Notes under the pieces: generated by a model
Database searches by the model: none
Told to the model about the DNA's origin: nothing
What the model saw: only the letters and a program-made list of their open reading frames with translations
Assembly: GCA_001643675.2 (NCBI GenBank)
Contig: LSRY02000053.1
Location: forward strand, 535,501-599,500
Origin: Monocercomonoides exilis
Taxonomy: Eukaryota > Preaxostyla > Oxymonadida > Polymastigidae
DNA length: 64,000 nucleotides
Direction of reading: 5' to 3'
Translations under genes and position numbers: made by a program
Shown here: positions 1 through 13,539 of the stretch, piece by piece
Position numbering within the stretch: position 1 is the first letter of the stretch
Layout: each line of letters begins with the position of its first letter

Positions 1-902
1 CAACAGGAAACTCCCATTCGAATGAATCGCAATTCATCTGGATTGGTTTCTTCATCATCTTCTTTGTCTTCTTTGTCGTCTTTGACTTCTTTGACCTCTT
101 CTTCCAGTGAAAGTGCACTCAATTCGCCTTTTTCTGCCTCTTCTTCATTCGCCCCGAATGAAAAAGCTGAAGATGAGTCACAATCTCCTCATCTGCCATC
201 TCAAGCGAGTGAAAAGACATTTGAGACAGAAATGGAAATACCTCAGACAACAACAGAAACAGCAGAAACACCAGCTGAAGAAGAGCAATCAACAAAACTT
301 TCTTCTCTTTCTACTCCAACCCCAATCACTCCATTGCCTTCTGCTTCTTCTCGCCCTCAATCTTCCTTTGCCTTCCACCAGCGCGGACTTTCTGCTCCTT
401 TCTCTCGTTTTGCTCCGTCTTCTCATCTTTCTAACAGCCTCTCACGATATCCACAGCGCCTGGCGAGTTCTCCTTCGAGTTCTCTTTCTGCCTCTCTTTC
501 AGCTTCTCTTTCTGCGCTTCCTTCTCTTTTGACTCGCTCTCCTCTTTCCACCCTGCACAATCGCCATCATCCGCTTTCGATGGCGCTCAATGCCAGCTCT
601 GTGAATGACCTGCACTCGCCTTCTTATTCGCCTTCTTATCCACTCTCTGCTTCTCCCTCTGCTTTGTCGCTTAGCCTTCTTTCTCGTTCTACTCATTCAC
701 TCACTTCATTCAATAAGACATCTGATGCTGATTCTGATTCGAATTCTAATTCTCTTTCTTCATCTCTTTCTCCTTCGCAGATGGACATTGATGCCTCGCT
801 GATTGCTCACCAGACACCGTTTGGCGTCTCCATCAGCACAGGAAAGACAAAGGCTTGTTTATTTGCTGTTTCTGTTTCTCTCTCTCTCTCTTTTTTTTTT
901 TT

Positions 903-943
<41 letters not shown>

Positions 944-1408
944 ATGGTGATATTTTAAACTCACTTGGGAAAAAATGTTTACTTTGTGAGATATAATTTG
1001 AATCGGAATTTTTCAAATTTTCTTTTCATATTTATGCTTTCAACTTTAATTTTCTGTATATGAAATTTATCATTGACTTTTTTTTAAATGAATTTATTTA
1101 TCTGTTGAACTGTTTTCTTATGAAATTCTTCAGAGCGCTGTCTTTTTATCGCCTTATTCGGAAACAACCATCAGTATTTTCGTAAACTTCCCGTTGAACG
1201 TTACGCAATCCACTAATCACAGGTCATTATTCACACCTTCTTACAGTGCAATTGACTTAAATTCTATTTCCGTATCTGTATCTGGGTTTGCAACCATTTT
1301 ATTGACATTTCATAATTGATAATTTAAATATTTTGTAGGTTGGGTATTAACGATCAGATAATTCAATTACCTGGCCATCATGTTGTTTCAGTTGTTGTTG
1401 GAAAATGA
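1..1408 (+). CDS. Ser-rich protein, 3' end of a gene running in from the left (unknown function)
   Basis: The frame is open from base 1, so the gene begins outside the window. I model exons 1-867, 1134-1285 and 1339-1408, giving 362 visible residues and a TGA stop. The first ~250 residues are low-complexity Ser/Leu/Pro. The last ~90 look folded, alternating hydrophobic and polar, and end in LPGHHVVSVVVGK. Exon 2 and exon 3 are called because they are phase-compatible and read like conserved beta-strand sequence. Intron 1 (868-1133) starts GTTTCT, ends TTCAG and contains a run of 35 T. Intron 2 (1286-1338, 53 bp) starts GTTTGC and ends GTAG. No family is recognised. The simple reading of the first exon into poly-Phe would be an artefact of translating the intron. 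Confidence 0.6.
908..942. repeat. poly-T tract (35 T) inside intron 1
   Basis: An uninterrupted run of 35 T, preceded by a CT-rich stretch from about 878, lies inside the proposed first intron of the Ser-rich gene. It may act as a polypyrimidine tract, although the acceptor is ~190 bp further on. Confidence 0.9.
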
Positions 1409-1596
1409 AGTTTTGATTTTCTTATGATTGTGTGAAAGGTTTTTTGTAAGATCAAGAAACCACTGTTTTTTCTTTCACAGATACTTGAATCATTTTGCAA
1501 CGTCTGCGCAGAATTATTGATATTTTTTATTTGTGTTAATTTTATTTGGGGATATATTTTATATTTTTTCAAACCATTTCGTTTACAGAAAGTGAA

Positions 1597-2500
1597 ATGG
1601 CATCCAGGCTCAAAGACTCAAAGAATAATAACAAAACATTAATATGTTCTTCTCATCGTTTAAAACAGCATAAAACAGCAGATGATGCATTTCCTTCAGT
1701 CTTTTCTGAGCATCAAAAATCTTTTAATGATGTGTGCACATATTTTTGAAAGCATGCGTTTGTTTTTTGATTAATTCATTTTTCTTTTATTCAACAATCA
1801 TTCTCACAGAATTCAAAACAAAATGCACCTATTCAAAAAAAGAAGGAACGAATGCTTAATGTGCACGATCGCTTTTCATCTAGCGCCGTATTTACATCTC
1901 CTCTTTCACACCGCGAAAGAATGCAGCATATAATTACAAGGTTGGAAAACAGCAAATCTCCAAGTATTCAAAGATCGAAAACATTAGCAAGTCTTGACCG
2001 GAATACAAAAGAAGATTTGTTGATAAATCACAATCAAAAAGATATTGCTTTTGAAGAGTTTCCCAGGAAATTTGTTCATGAACGTGAACCAATTGTATGT
2101 CTTCAAAAATAATTCAAATATATTCAATTTTTTGTTTTTTGCTCAGAAAAAGGAATGTTCGACAACATGTGACAATACTTCATTTTCTATCGAAACAATG
2201 AAGGCGTTTCATCAACTTGAAGATCTGACAATTTCTTTATCACAAGAATTTTCAAAATTGGAAGATACGAAACTGTCAATTTTGAAGACAATACAGTCAA
2301 ATAAGGCAAAAAAGAATGTCGAGCAAATGCCAAAAAGTTGGTGCAACAATCTCCTCATTACAATAAATGTTTTGTTATTATTTAGTGTTTTTTCAATAGC
2401 AATCTTAATTTTTGAATTATTTGGGAAAGATGGAAAGGGTATTTTTTGTTGGAATAATGTTGATTTTTCAACAATTTTTCACAAATGGAAGTTACGTTAA
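1597..2500 (+). CDS. small tail-anchored membrane protein with coiled coil (unknown, SNARE-like architecture)
   Basis: Three exons, all joined in phase 0: 1597-1731, 1810-2094 and 2147-2500, giving 257 residues. Intron 1 (78 bp) starts GTGTGC; intron 2 (52 bp) starts GTATGT and ends GCTCAG. The start is the first ATG of the open frame, about 190 bp after the upstream gene's stop. Residues ~1-140 are basic and polar. Residues ~155-195 are heptad-like (LEDLTISLSQEFSKLEDTK). A single strongly hydrophobic segment near residues 206-232 lies close to the C-terminus, followed by a short tail. This is the layout of a tail-anchored protein such as a SNARE of the Use1/Sec20 kind, but no diagnostic SNARE zero-layer residue could be fixed, so function is left open. 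Confidence 0.6.
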
Positions 2501-2678
2501 ATGGTTTTCTTTTTTCATTTTCTTTATTACGAGTTATTATTTTTTACCCACTAAAATTTTTATTCTCAAATCTTTTGTTTGCAATTATATTTTTCTATTA
2601 AAAAATAAGTGAATTTAAAATTTAATACAAAAATAAATATTTTTCTTTCAAAACCCAACGTGTGTTTTCATTTGTTGA

Positions 2679-3087
2679 ATGACAAAACTTTTGATATTTG
2701 TTTTCAATTTCTTAACAAGAAAATGTGTTTTTTACGCTCTTGAATCCTGTTGCTTCCAAACTCCATTTAACTTCACTAATCTTCTATGTGCAAGCTTCAA
2801 TACATCAATGCGATTTGTTCAATTACCAGAGATTAAACAAGAATGTTCTTTGTGTGAAAATGAAACAAAAAGAAGGAAAGAAGTGCTTTATAAGAGGAAT
2901 GAGATTTTTAGAGAGAAATGTTTTCTATTGCATAGAACGCTCAAAATGTCTTCGCAAGGAGGCATATTCTGCACAACAAAAAGGCTTGACACAAAGGCTA
3001 ATCTTATTCAGCAATGGCAAAACAATGTTCAAAACTGGTTGCAAGTTGACCATTTTTTCCCCCCATAAAGTTTGTGAAAAAAGTTGA
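2679..3087 (+). other. short hypothetical ORFs crossing the left outer boundary of the inverted repeat
   Basis: An open frame of 129 codons (2679-3068) and an overlapping one ending at 3087 run across the arm boundary at 2864. The part right of 2864 recurs exactly on the minus strand at 30165-30388, where it is joined to different upstream sequence. The encoded peptide is Cys- and Lys-rich and was not recognised. It may be the torn end of an older gene at the breakpoint rather than a working gene. Confidence 0.25.
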
Positions 3088-6000
3088 AGCAGATTTTCAA
3101 TGAAGAGGCCATCATTTGACTTTCATTCGTTTTCAACAATCAGTTGGAGTCATTCATCTTTATATTATCTCTTCCATAAAGGCACAGAATAGCCAAATTA
3201 ATATTTTGAAAAAATCGTCAAGCTTCGAGGAAAGAAAATCTTTCACATTGTTTTCCAGATGAATTATTTGGTTTCCCTTATTTAATAATTAACGATATTT
3301 TAGCACTTAGTATCTTTATATCCAGAAAATCTAGCAGAATAATTATGGAACCAAAAAATCACACAATTTTATTATTATACACTCCTTAATTCAAATCTTC
3401 TCCCTTTTTTTATGCTACTATTTAAAGATATACCAGAAAGAAAAATTTTAATGGTAATAATTCAATGCAACTGGAATAAATTCTGTCCCTATAAAAACAT
3501 TTTAAAAAATATGTTTATCCATTTTATTTTATTGTTATAAATACAGGCTTATTAAATGTTCAATTCGAAAGCAATAGCATTGAAAACATTAAATTAAGAA
3601 GAGATCAAATTAAATTTAAAAAATTTTAGCAGGACATTTCATTATTAAATAACGCACAATTATATCACGCATCAACTCCATCCGTAAGGTTGTTGCATTT
3701 TTCTTGTCCCTTTCTGAGGTATATTTTTATATCAAACGTGTGTGATTATTCAATTGCTGTAAATATTCCATTTCAAATTTCTCTTTTAATCCTTCTTTGT
3801 GTTAGATGTGTGATGAGCGTTAAAGTTGTTTTCGGCTTGTCTTTGCTTCTCTGAGAGATTGTGCTGACTATGACGCAGTAGCTGCATAAGGACACTCATG
3901 CGTCTTGCTTTCTTTTTATCTCAGTATTCACACTATCACATTCCACCAGAACAAGCAATAACCTCATCTGTTCTCTTTTCACTTGATTCATACTCATTAT
4001 CTGATTCGCTGTTAATGTCAATCGCATCAGAAATTGTCAGAATCACTGCTCCAGCAGGGAACCGCTGGATGAATTCACGCTTTATCTCGACAAGCGCTGG
4101 CCGGCTTCCACACCCTTCTGAAAAGCAATGCTCCACAATCCCTCTCATGGATGATTCTCTTATGCTTTCCAACTTTGGTCTTTCTCCGTTCACAATCTTC
4201 TGTGCTGCCGCCTCTGCCTCAAACTCCCCAAATGGGATCTGAAGTGTCAAGCACTCCCACAGCATCATTCCGATTGAAAACACAACAGACTCCTTTGTTG
4301 CTCCCATCTTCTTGTCGATAAACAATTCAGGCGCCTTCCATCGCATGCATTCCTTCCTGTTGTCTTCATCATCCTCAAATGCAGATGATGGAAGAGAGTC
4401 ATCATTATCATCGCTGTCAGATGTTACAACTATTGATGAAGAGATAGACGACGAATCCGAGTCTGATGAACAGTCTGAGTGCATGGCAATGCAGATGACC
4501 ATATGCTCAGAGAACAATATAATATGAGGACTGAGATTTGCAAGAGAAGAGAGAGGGTTTTCCATCTCGTCAAATGAGTGGAGTGCAAGATTCGCCACCC
4601 AGAACAGGATCTGTGCAGCTGTCGCCTCCCTCTCCTGCAGAGTGCCAATCGCCATCTCCTTCTTCTCATTTCTTCCATGAAGCAGCATGAACAGTGAATC
4701 CCTCAGATCCACAATCAGCTTCTCATGAGGAGACGAACAGGCCATTGCATCCACCAGATTCGACATCGATGAGGTTGTTGGGCACAGACTCTCTGATCGA
4801 ACAAAAGTTGAGTCTGAATCAGTTGTTGAAGTTGTTGAAGTGGATGAAATTGATGGTGATGGTGTTCTCTTTCTTGCTTCCTCCTCATCATCAACCTTCT
4901 CCAGCATCCATTGAGGAATATTGTCTGAATCTCTTCCAAGAATATATTCAGTGGAGCCACTCTCACTTAACAAATGCTCAGATGACTCTGAGTGCACCAA
5001 GCTTTTCTCGTACACTCTCTTCTTTCTCCGATCTTCATTCTTCCTTTCTGCCTCCCTTTCTGCTCTTCGCCACTCCGCCTCAGGTGACATCTCCATCGTC
5101 ACCATCTCAATCAGTTTCGGATCCTTCCTCACTGTGTCTTCCACAATCACTTCCAACTCTTGTGTTCTTCTTTTTGCTTTTTCCATCGGACAACGAATAT
5201 GACAAGGGCGATGAGAATAATCAAAAGAACAGCAGCCATGATAATTACAATCAACACCCATGAAGATTTTCCTTCTTTTCCTCCTTCAACAAGTATTTCA
5301 TTTCTGTTTGCCTGTGTTTCTGATTTGTTCTTTAGAATGAATTCCTTTGTTTGAAATGGTGCATCCTTGCTCCCAAACTGGACACATGCTTTCACTTCTG
5401 CTTCTTCATCCGCATCAAATATCGTTTTCTTTGCCAGTCGGCCTATCACTTCCTTTTCTGATTCGAATCTGCTTTCATCAAAGCTGAACTTTTCTATCTG
5501 CTTTTCGTCGTATATTTGCCTCACAATGATGAACGACAAGTTGCATGGAAGAAGCAACATTCCTTTGAACACAAGCTTCACCTCTGCCCCTTCTTCATTT
5601 GCTGTAACACTTTCCAACGCAGGAATGAAAAATGAAGATGCCCTCTCGGAAATAAGACCACCAAAGCGGCAACCTTTGTTTAATACCCAGAGTGAAGTAT
5701 TATCTTTCAGTCCATCTCCTCCCTTTAGGCTTTCAAAGTTCAGCTCACCATCATCAAAGCAGATAACATTTCTTCGTATTGATGGATATTTTGCTATCTT
5801 CGGATTGTTGTTGCTGAAATTGCCTGCTTCAATCATCACAGATCCTCCACTCACACTTATCCCTCCCTTTGATGAATTGCAAATCGTGGTATCTCTCACA
5901 ACTGCTTCACTCTTCGACAAGTCAACAACTGACCCATTCCATTTGCACAACTCATCAGAAATCACATTCCATTCTGCAACTGAGGCAAGACTCCCCTCAA

Positions 6001-9000
6001 ACATACATGACTCCATCAATATCTTCTCTGCAGATATTATCGCCACTTGGCTCCCCTTTGGCGAATATGATGAGCACTCTTGAAAAGAGCAGTTGCACAT
6101 CTCAAATCCACTCATTGGCTGACTTGTGCAAACAATGCAAGACCCACAAGTCGATCGGCTGATATTTGTGAATGACGACACCATCAATGACAAAACGAGT
6201 GAAGAATGGATGTTTTTTAGTGATATCAGGCTCTCTTCTTCCAACCCAATGTTTGCAGCTGCCAACTTCGAAACGCTCACTTTATCATTCTTTCCACATT
6301 CAATCAACGAACTCTTGCATTCCACATCATCCACTCTCACATCTTCAAATGTTGCTTTTTTGAGTGCAATATCTGAAACACAGGATTCGAGAATTTCAAA
6401 TGGTCAACACTGCACCGATTTGCCTCAAACAACCCATCTTCAACAACAATCAGAGAAGCATCAAAAGGATGTGTGAATTTTCTGTTGTTCTGCTCTCTGA
6501 ATGAAATGAAACAGACTCCAGAATAAGAGATCCACTCAGCTGATGTATCAAGCACGAGCAGATAACATTCTGTGCCCCATCAAAAAAAAAACAACACTTT
6601 CTCAAATCGAACAGACCCCGAAGTTGTCACAGCTTCTTTATCGCCCAAATTGATCTCACGCACTTTTATCTCTGAATTTCTATTCGATTCCATCGACTTG
6701 ATTGTCACATTTTGAGCGGAGCACGAACAAGTTAATGTGGTTTCATTCCAGATAAACAGCTGAGAGAAAGCAGATGGGATGATATGGCTTACCCCAACAT
6801 TCAGTGATGAGCATGCGCCCTTCATCTCCCCACACTGTTTACTGTTGCTGCTGTTTTCCACAATCGAAGACACAAATATGAATTCACTTCTGAATATAAA
6901 CACCTTCCTCAGAAGATCCTCTTCATCTCCATAATTGTCTGATGTGCATCCCCATATAGCCAGGTCCTTCACAAATGGCTCTCCAAAGTTTATTAAAAAC
7001 TGCGATTCACTAATCTGTGAATCAAGGTCAGTGCACTTCACAAACACATCTCTCCCCTTCGATGCAACATTCCTTCGGAATGTGATATTCGACAGCACAA
7101 ATGGCAATGCCTTCTGTGAGACACTCTGTGATTTCAAAAACATTCCTCCGCCTCTCCCAGCATTCGAACAGAAGCACTCTCTCACATTTGTGTGATTCAT
7201 CTCCAGCTTTCCCCTCTCATTGAGAAGAAAAAACACTCCTCCTCCTTCATTCGAGCTTGCCGAACCACAGCTATCAATCGTTGAGTTCTCAATTATCAAT
7301 CTCACTTCATTTGGGACATCACAGCAAAGCAATGACGGATAATTAGTTGTGCTGTGATTCACATTCACAAAAGTGCATTGCCCAAATAGAATATTCCACT
7401 CTTCTTCTGAATTATCATTCCTGCTTCCAGAAGTCACACTTTCAGTCAAGACCAAAACACTTTTCCCGCTCAAAGAAATATCTTCGAATGTGGCGTTGTT
7501 CATTAACACTGCGCAATAAGCTGATATACTCATAACCTCATGCGTCGATGAAAATCCTGATATCTTTGTCTTTTCAATTTCAACAATTCCTTTTGAGGCA
7601 CTTATCAATACAAATGACAATTCACCTTCGGCATCATCAAGTGAATGAATTGAACAGCTCACAACGCTCGTTTTGATTGCATCGGTGCCTGTCTGGATGA
7701 GGATGCTTGCTTCGTTATCAAAGTGGCTGGGGATTAGTATCCCCACTTCATTGAATAGAACAACTCCTTTGCATTCAACAGCAGCATCCTCATCCCCTTC
7801 AAGTGTTTGAGCAAATTGGATTTTGTCTGATTCCATATTTGTTCCTTCCACCTTCATCCCGCTCATCTCTATCACACTCCTCACATCACAAACCCCATGA
7901 ATGGTCATCTGCTCAACTGTTGAACTGTGTATACGATTCATCCCATAATCAACAGATCGGCATGGATAGTCCAACAACCCACACACAACCACATTGTATC
8001 CTTCCTCAGCAACATATACGCTCGATCCAATAGATTTCCAGAAATAGATCAGTGGGATTGCACACTCTTTATTTCCTCCGTCATATCCTCTCATTGAGTC
8101 TTCTGTCAGCATCTCCAATTTATCATTCACAAATGGCAGGGTTTCGTTTTTGATGCTCTTGATAAGCGATGAAGATGAAACAAATAAGTCTTTCCCATAA
8201 TTTGCACTATTTGGCTTGCCAGATGAAAAAACGGGTGATGATATCACAAAATTTACCTCTTCATCTCTCAGTATTTTCATTATAATTCCTCCTCCATATC
8301 CAACATTTTCCTCTTCGTGTGGTGCTGTACAACAAAAAAAGTGCATCTACTCACCACAATATTCGTTTTTGCAAATGTTTCACAAAATAGTGCTCCCCCT
8401 CCGATCTCTTCTTCCTCTCCAACAACAGAACACCCTTCAAATGTGCAGTCAAACATTTCCACTTTGTAATCTCTATTTTCATCTCCATTGTTCGAAACAC
8501 TTACACATCCTCCACTTCCCTTCGAACGAGAAATCGATGAAAATGAGCATCCTGTTATCTTCTCAATATTTCCATTATGACATTCAACAACACACCCGCC
8601 GCCAAATGCGATTTCTCCAAAATTACCATTCGTCATATTCATCGAAGGCACACTTTCGGAATTTCCTTCAACAATGAAAATGCTTGAACTCCATTTAGCA
8701 ACTCTCTCTGATGCAAACTCAATCACCTCCACAACCCCTCCAACAGCTTTCACAAACACCGCTGATATAGACTCAGACCCTCCTTCAATTCCACACTCAT
8801 TCAGTGTGAGCTTCCCTGAATGACACTCAAATACACTTTCATGAGATATCAGTGATTTCCTCAAAGAAAATACAATACCAGTCATTGACGCACTGACTGA
8901 GCTTTCAATCAATCCATTTTGTGTTCCCTTTTTCTGATCAGAAACTTCACACTTCATTTCATTCTCTTTGGATGCAATGCTCCATTCATTTGAAGTCATC

Positions 9001-11444
9001 CCCAATTCCTCCTCAAAGACAAATGGCTCAAGAAGAGCAACATTCTTTTTCTTCCCTTCAAAATGGATTGTGACTGCCTTTGAAATGGATGAACATGGAA
9101 ACTCTTCAAATCCACACTTCGAAAAATCATGGCTTGATAATCCTCCGACGAAGGCAGATTTAGAAAAGTTATCCCACAAATACACCACCAGCGGTATTGC
9201 AAATGCCTCGTTTAGCGTTGATCTCTCAAATCCATTCAATTTTGAAAAATTGTTCAAATCAACCTCAAATCCAATCGATCTCCTGTCAATCACAAGCCAA
9301 AGATCATTTACATTGATGAAGATTTCTTTCCCTTCTTGAGCATCACATCCAGAAAATGAAACATCCTTCAAAGTGAATGAGCTTGTCCCATCAGCCAAAT
9401 GAAGATAAATCCCTCCTCCATATCCACACCCTCCATCTGCTGTTTGCATTGCCTTGCAGTTCTCAAGTTGAAACAAATTACTTTCAACATTTGAAGTTAT
9501 TTCATTCACTTTGTTAGCATTCGTCATGTTTCCCACAGCGAATGCCGATCCTTCTTCCATCTCAACACACAACCCTCCTCCATTTCCTCCTTTGCTCTCA
9601 CACCCAGACATCATCCCTCCATCTATTTCCAGAGAGCATTCCTTCCAAAGCGTGCATTCGACTGCTCCTCCATTTTCTCCATCTCCTTTGAATCCACTGA
9701 TTTTATTGCTTGTGAGCTTCAAAAACTTGGCAGAATTTGTGCAAATCACTCGAATTGATTCGGATGGCAAATCTTTTTGTGAATATGCTTTCACTGAAAG
9801 TGTTGAATCTTTAATCGTTAAAGATGCTCCATTAGCCACTCCAAACAAAACACTATTAGCTATCGAACTCATATCCTCAACACTTATGGAGGTGAATGTG
9901 CCAGCAGCATTTCTTCCATCAAGATTGACCAGCGGACAGTTCCCAATTATCAAGGATAATACAACAAAAGATGAAACAGACACATCACCTGCTGATACGG
10001 ACAAAAACACATAAGACAACGCTGATTGGGAATCTTGAAAACTCAGTGAGCAGCTATCAAACGAAAATGATTGTGATGAAGAACTGAAGAATATTTCGTG
10101 ATTTGGAAGAGTAGATGGAACAGAGAATATGAGTGATCTCAAATTCGCATTTGTATCCACAGTTATCATGCTTCCTTCACTTCCATCAGAATCATCAATC
10201 ACCTTCCATCCACTGTTTCCATCTTTCCCCCTGATTGTGTGCTTCAATGAGTCAAATGTCAGCTCATTTTTCACTTCGATCATCCCATCGATAACAATCT
10301 TCTTTTCCTCTTCTTGCCTCGTCAAACAATGCTTCAATGTCAGGCAGGGAAACTCAGCAAACCCACAAAGAGAGTGATTAAATGCGTCAATATTACTCAC
10401 AAAGATCTCATCTGGCAAAGAAATCAGATAAGCACAAAGTGGAATTGGAATTGAATCGTCTCCATTATCTAAACCCCGAATTTTGTTTATCGTTTCAAAT
10501 GAAGCGGTTAATAAAGTGATTTTCCCACTTTTTGCTATTGACTCCAAGTTGATCGAGTCAACAAAAATATCACTTCCCCATTTGGCTCTGTTCCCTTCAA
10601 ATGCTGATGAAATCTGAAACTCTGCATCTGTATCTTTCACTTTCAGTCCAATCCCTCCTCCTCTGCCTTGTATAGTCGATGCATAACAGTTTCTTATAAC
10701 GCCTCCATTCATCGTTAATGAACCAACGTTCCCCATTTCAATCATCACACCACCTCCAAAATCAGAATCTACACTCCCACTCTCATCAATCGTGCATCCC
10801 TCAACAGTTATCAACTGTGACCCTTCACCCACACTCATCAACGATGATCCGGCTGTTGTTCTCACAATATTGCTGAACACACCGTTATCCAGGTACAATG
10901 AAGCAGATGATCCTTGAGAAAGTGATATCACACTTGTGGTGCCGAATGTTCTGCCCCATCTCACATCTAGCATCTTCAACTCTCCCCCGTCCACTTTCAC
11001 AAGTGAGTTCTGAATGCTCCTCTCTTCTGAATGAGCTGCATCCATCGATATGTTCATTCGCTTCACATCCATCAACCCACTTCCCTCAACCTCAAACAGT
11101 CTGCATTGCCTGTTGTTTTCATATGAGGTGTTGTGAACCACTGACAGATCGCTCACACTCAACTCCCCTGTTCCAACACAAAACAGACACAATCCATTTC
11201 CCTTAAAATTTGTTTCAATGGATGAGCCAGCTGGTGAAATTCCATTCACAGTGATTGTTTTCTCCCCAACATCAATTCCTTTTCCTTCCACAACTATTCC
11301 ACTCAACACCTTGATTTCCTCCACAAACCCCACAATCATTTGAGTCAGACAATGGCTGATTGTGAGGCATGCACAGCTTTCATTCAATCCACAGCTATAT
11401 GTGTCTTTTGCATTTGAATGATTTTGAATTGAGGTAACAAATCT
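2864..11444. repeat. left arm of the giant inverted repeat (8581 bp)
   Basis: The reverse complement matches 21805-30388. Paired coordinates sum to 33249 at the inner end and 33252 at the outer end, so the right arm is 3 bp longer. That is exactly explained by five 1-bp homopolymer differences: left runs at 5171-5175, 6356-6361, 6463-6466 and 8334-8340 are one shorter than right, and the run at 6582-6591 is one longer. In the stretches compared by eye, including ~900 bp of non-coding 3' flank, I found no substitution. The inner end falls inside the receptor coding sequence; the outer end is ~1.1 kb past its stop codon. Confidence 0.95.
3088..3935. other. non-coding 3' flank of the left receptor copy, inside the left arm
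   Basis: AT-rich sequence with no supportable gene. It is identical to 29317-30164 on the other strand in every stretch checked, and so shows that the repeat is not limited to coding sequence. Confidence 0.7.
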
Positions 11445-12923
11445 ACATTTCCCTCCATCATTCGGAAGCCAATCGCTTTTATCTCCACCTGCATCATACC
11501 TAACCCCTTCAGATTGTGTTGAGTAACAAAATGCAATTTGGGAATCTGTGAAATTATCGTCCTCATGAATATCGTTACCAAATTTGGCTGTGTTATTGTG
11601 GAAAAAGCAAAACCACATTAAATTTTCGTTATATCCTTTTGTCATCATACTTACGGCTCCTCCTCTCCAATCTGAATGGCATCCTTGAAAAAGGCAATTG
11701 CGAGAGACAACTTTATCACTTGCATCCCAATTGAAAAATCCTCCTCCATCAGTGCTTGCTTCATTATTGCCACTGCAATTGCAGAAAAAACAATTCAAAA
11801 CACAATCTTTTGTATTGAATGTCTTTGATTTCCAAATTCCAAGTCCTCCGCCATCATTTTCTGACCATCCATCTTTGAATAGGCAATTTTCAACAAAAAC
11901 TTGAACTGTCATTCCTTCTATTTCTGCTCCTGCTCCTCCGAAATCTTTTTCAGAAAAATAAAAACACTCAACAAATGAACAATGCTTCACAGTGCATTCA
12001 GCAATGCTAAAAGCGTATATTCCTCCTCCTCTCGTTGAAGTTGCATTGCACTTCACAAATGATGAATTTTCAACTGTCAGTGTTGCACTCGAATTGTCAT
12101 GCACATACAACGCTCCTCCGCATGGAGCAGTGCACCCATTCCATTCAGCATTCAAATACGACTGATTTTGTGTTGTTTCATTTTGTTCAGTGTTTTTCGT
12201 CTTTAGATCCGTTCTTTCATTCTGAAAAAATGTGCAATTGTTACAAAAAAAGTTGACAGATCCTTCTGTTGCGCTCACAATCCCTCCCTCAAGCACATTC
12301 ATCGATCGTTCAACATTACAGTCCTCCATTTTGCTCATCCTCATCATCCTCTCTTTCCCAGTTTGTTTTTCCTCTATTTCACAATATTTCTTTGTTATAT
12401 TCGCAAATTTGCAGTTTTGAACGCATTCAAAACCTCCTGCCCCCTCTCTCAAAATGCTGCCTCCACTCCCACAAAACTCAACATCCTCAAACTCACTGTT
12501 TCTCACAAACAACGAAGACAAATCACCCCCTTCCATCTCCACCACACTCCATATCATTCCGCATTCCTGACCATTTCCAACACCCAAAGTTGTGTTTATC
12601 AGAGAGCATGTCCCTCCATTCCTCAAAAAATGACCATTCCACTCATTGTTTCTCACAAACACACAGTCATCAAGGTGCAGGAATGATTTTGCTTGAATAT
12701 CAAATGCTGCATCATAACCTTGCTTTTCCAACATTATTTCCTTTAATTCAGCTGATGAGTTGTGCACTCCGCTGAACAGTTGAACAACGGTTCCCAATGC
12801 AAAAATATGACTTTCCAACTGAGCAAAAATGTGACAAACGAAATGTCCATTCTTTTGTGTATCACTTCTATCTGTACCGCAAAATATCTAACACAAACAC
12901 TCAGCCAAAACATAAAGAATCAT
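3936..12923 (-). pseudogene. giant beta-helix/transmembrane/pseudokinase receptor, left copy, broken by five 1-bp indels
   Basis: Same family and domain order as the intact gene at 20197-29316. From 11444 down to the stop at 3936 it is the same sequence; upstream of that (11445-12923) the N-terminal ~480 residues are a different, alignable paralogue with Cys/Gly-rich rungs (GGALYVHD, GGGIYAF). The frame breaks at 8334-8340, 6582-6591, 6463-6466, 6356-6361 and 5171-5175, every one an A/T homopolymer. Read literally, the protein ends at 8280 after ~1,530 residues and would lack the membrane segment and kinase-like domain. The 5' end is uncertain: an ATG at 12923 (MILYVLAE, signal-like) reaches the main frame only by removing a 27-nt GTTTGT...ACAG segment (12872-12898). 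The indels may be real decay or consensus errors in an unpolished repeat copy. Confidence 0.7.
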
Positions 12924-13539
12924 GGTAATTTGATTATAATGGTTTTTTTATTTAACCATTTTTTGAATGCTTATCAAAAAGAATATAATGCACTGAAAAA
13001 ATACAAATTCTTTCTCTCTAACTTCCATTTGAAATAACTATTATTTCATTTATTTTTGTGCATTTCATTATCGAAATTTTCTTTTTTGCTTCTCTTTATC
13101 ACTTTGATTTTTTCCCATCTTAATTTGGAATGACAACAATTTAGATGCTTTTTCAATGATGGAATCTCTAAGATGGAATGTCCTTTCCATGATAATTATT
13201 ATTTCAATGAAGATAATTCTTTTCTTGCATGTGCAGGCTGTATTTAAAGAAAAAAAATTCAAAAATAAAGAATGATAATAATTTCAAATGAAATGTGCTT
13301 TTTTGATAAAAAAACTTTGAATAAATAAAGAGATGTGTTTAAAGTTTGAAAAGTTTATTTGATTCACATCAATAATCACATCATTTCAAAACCGATGTTG
13401 TTTCGAAAACGTCATTCTGAAGAATCTTAAAGATAATTTTTTCCTTTCATCTCTCTTCCTTGTCTTTCGCTTTGTCCCTTCACAATTTCTGAATCATCAT
13501 TATTTCTTCTGAGCAGTTTTGTTTTGTCAATCACAATTA
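12924..13539. other. intergenic, 5' flank of the left receptor copy
   Basis: AT-rich with no convincing gene. It should hold the promoter of the minus-strand left receptor. A 64-codon minus-strand ORF at 13068-13262 has no coding character. Confidence 0.5.

Noticed and set aside
807-1016. Lys-rich minus-strand ORF
   Set aside because: It is the complement of the poly-T intron tract.
9511-10014. 167-codon plus-strand ORF, with a mirror copy at 23235-23738, and many similar ones
   Set aside because: These are antisense shadows of the beta-helix receptor frame on both arms; composition is Ser/Pro-rich with no domain.
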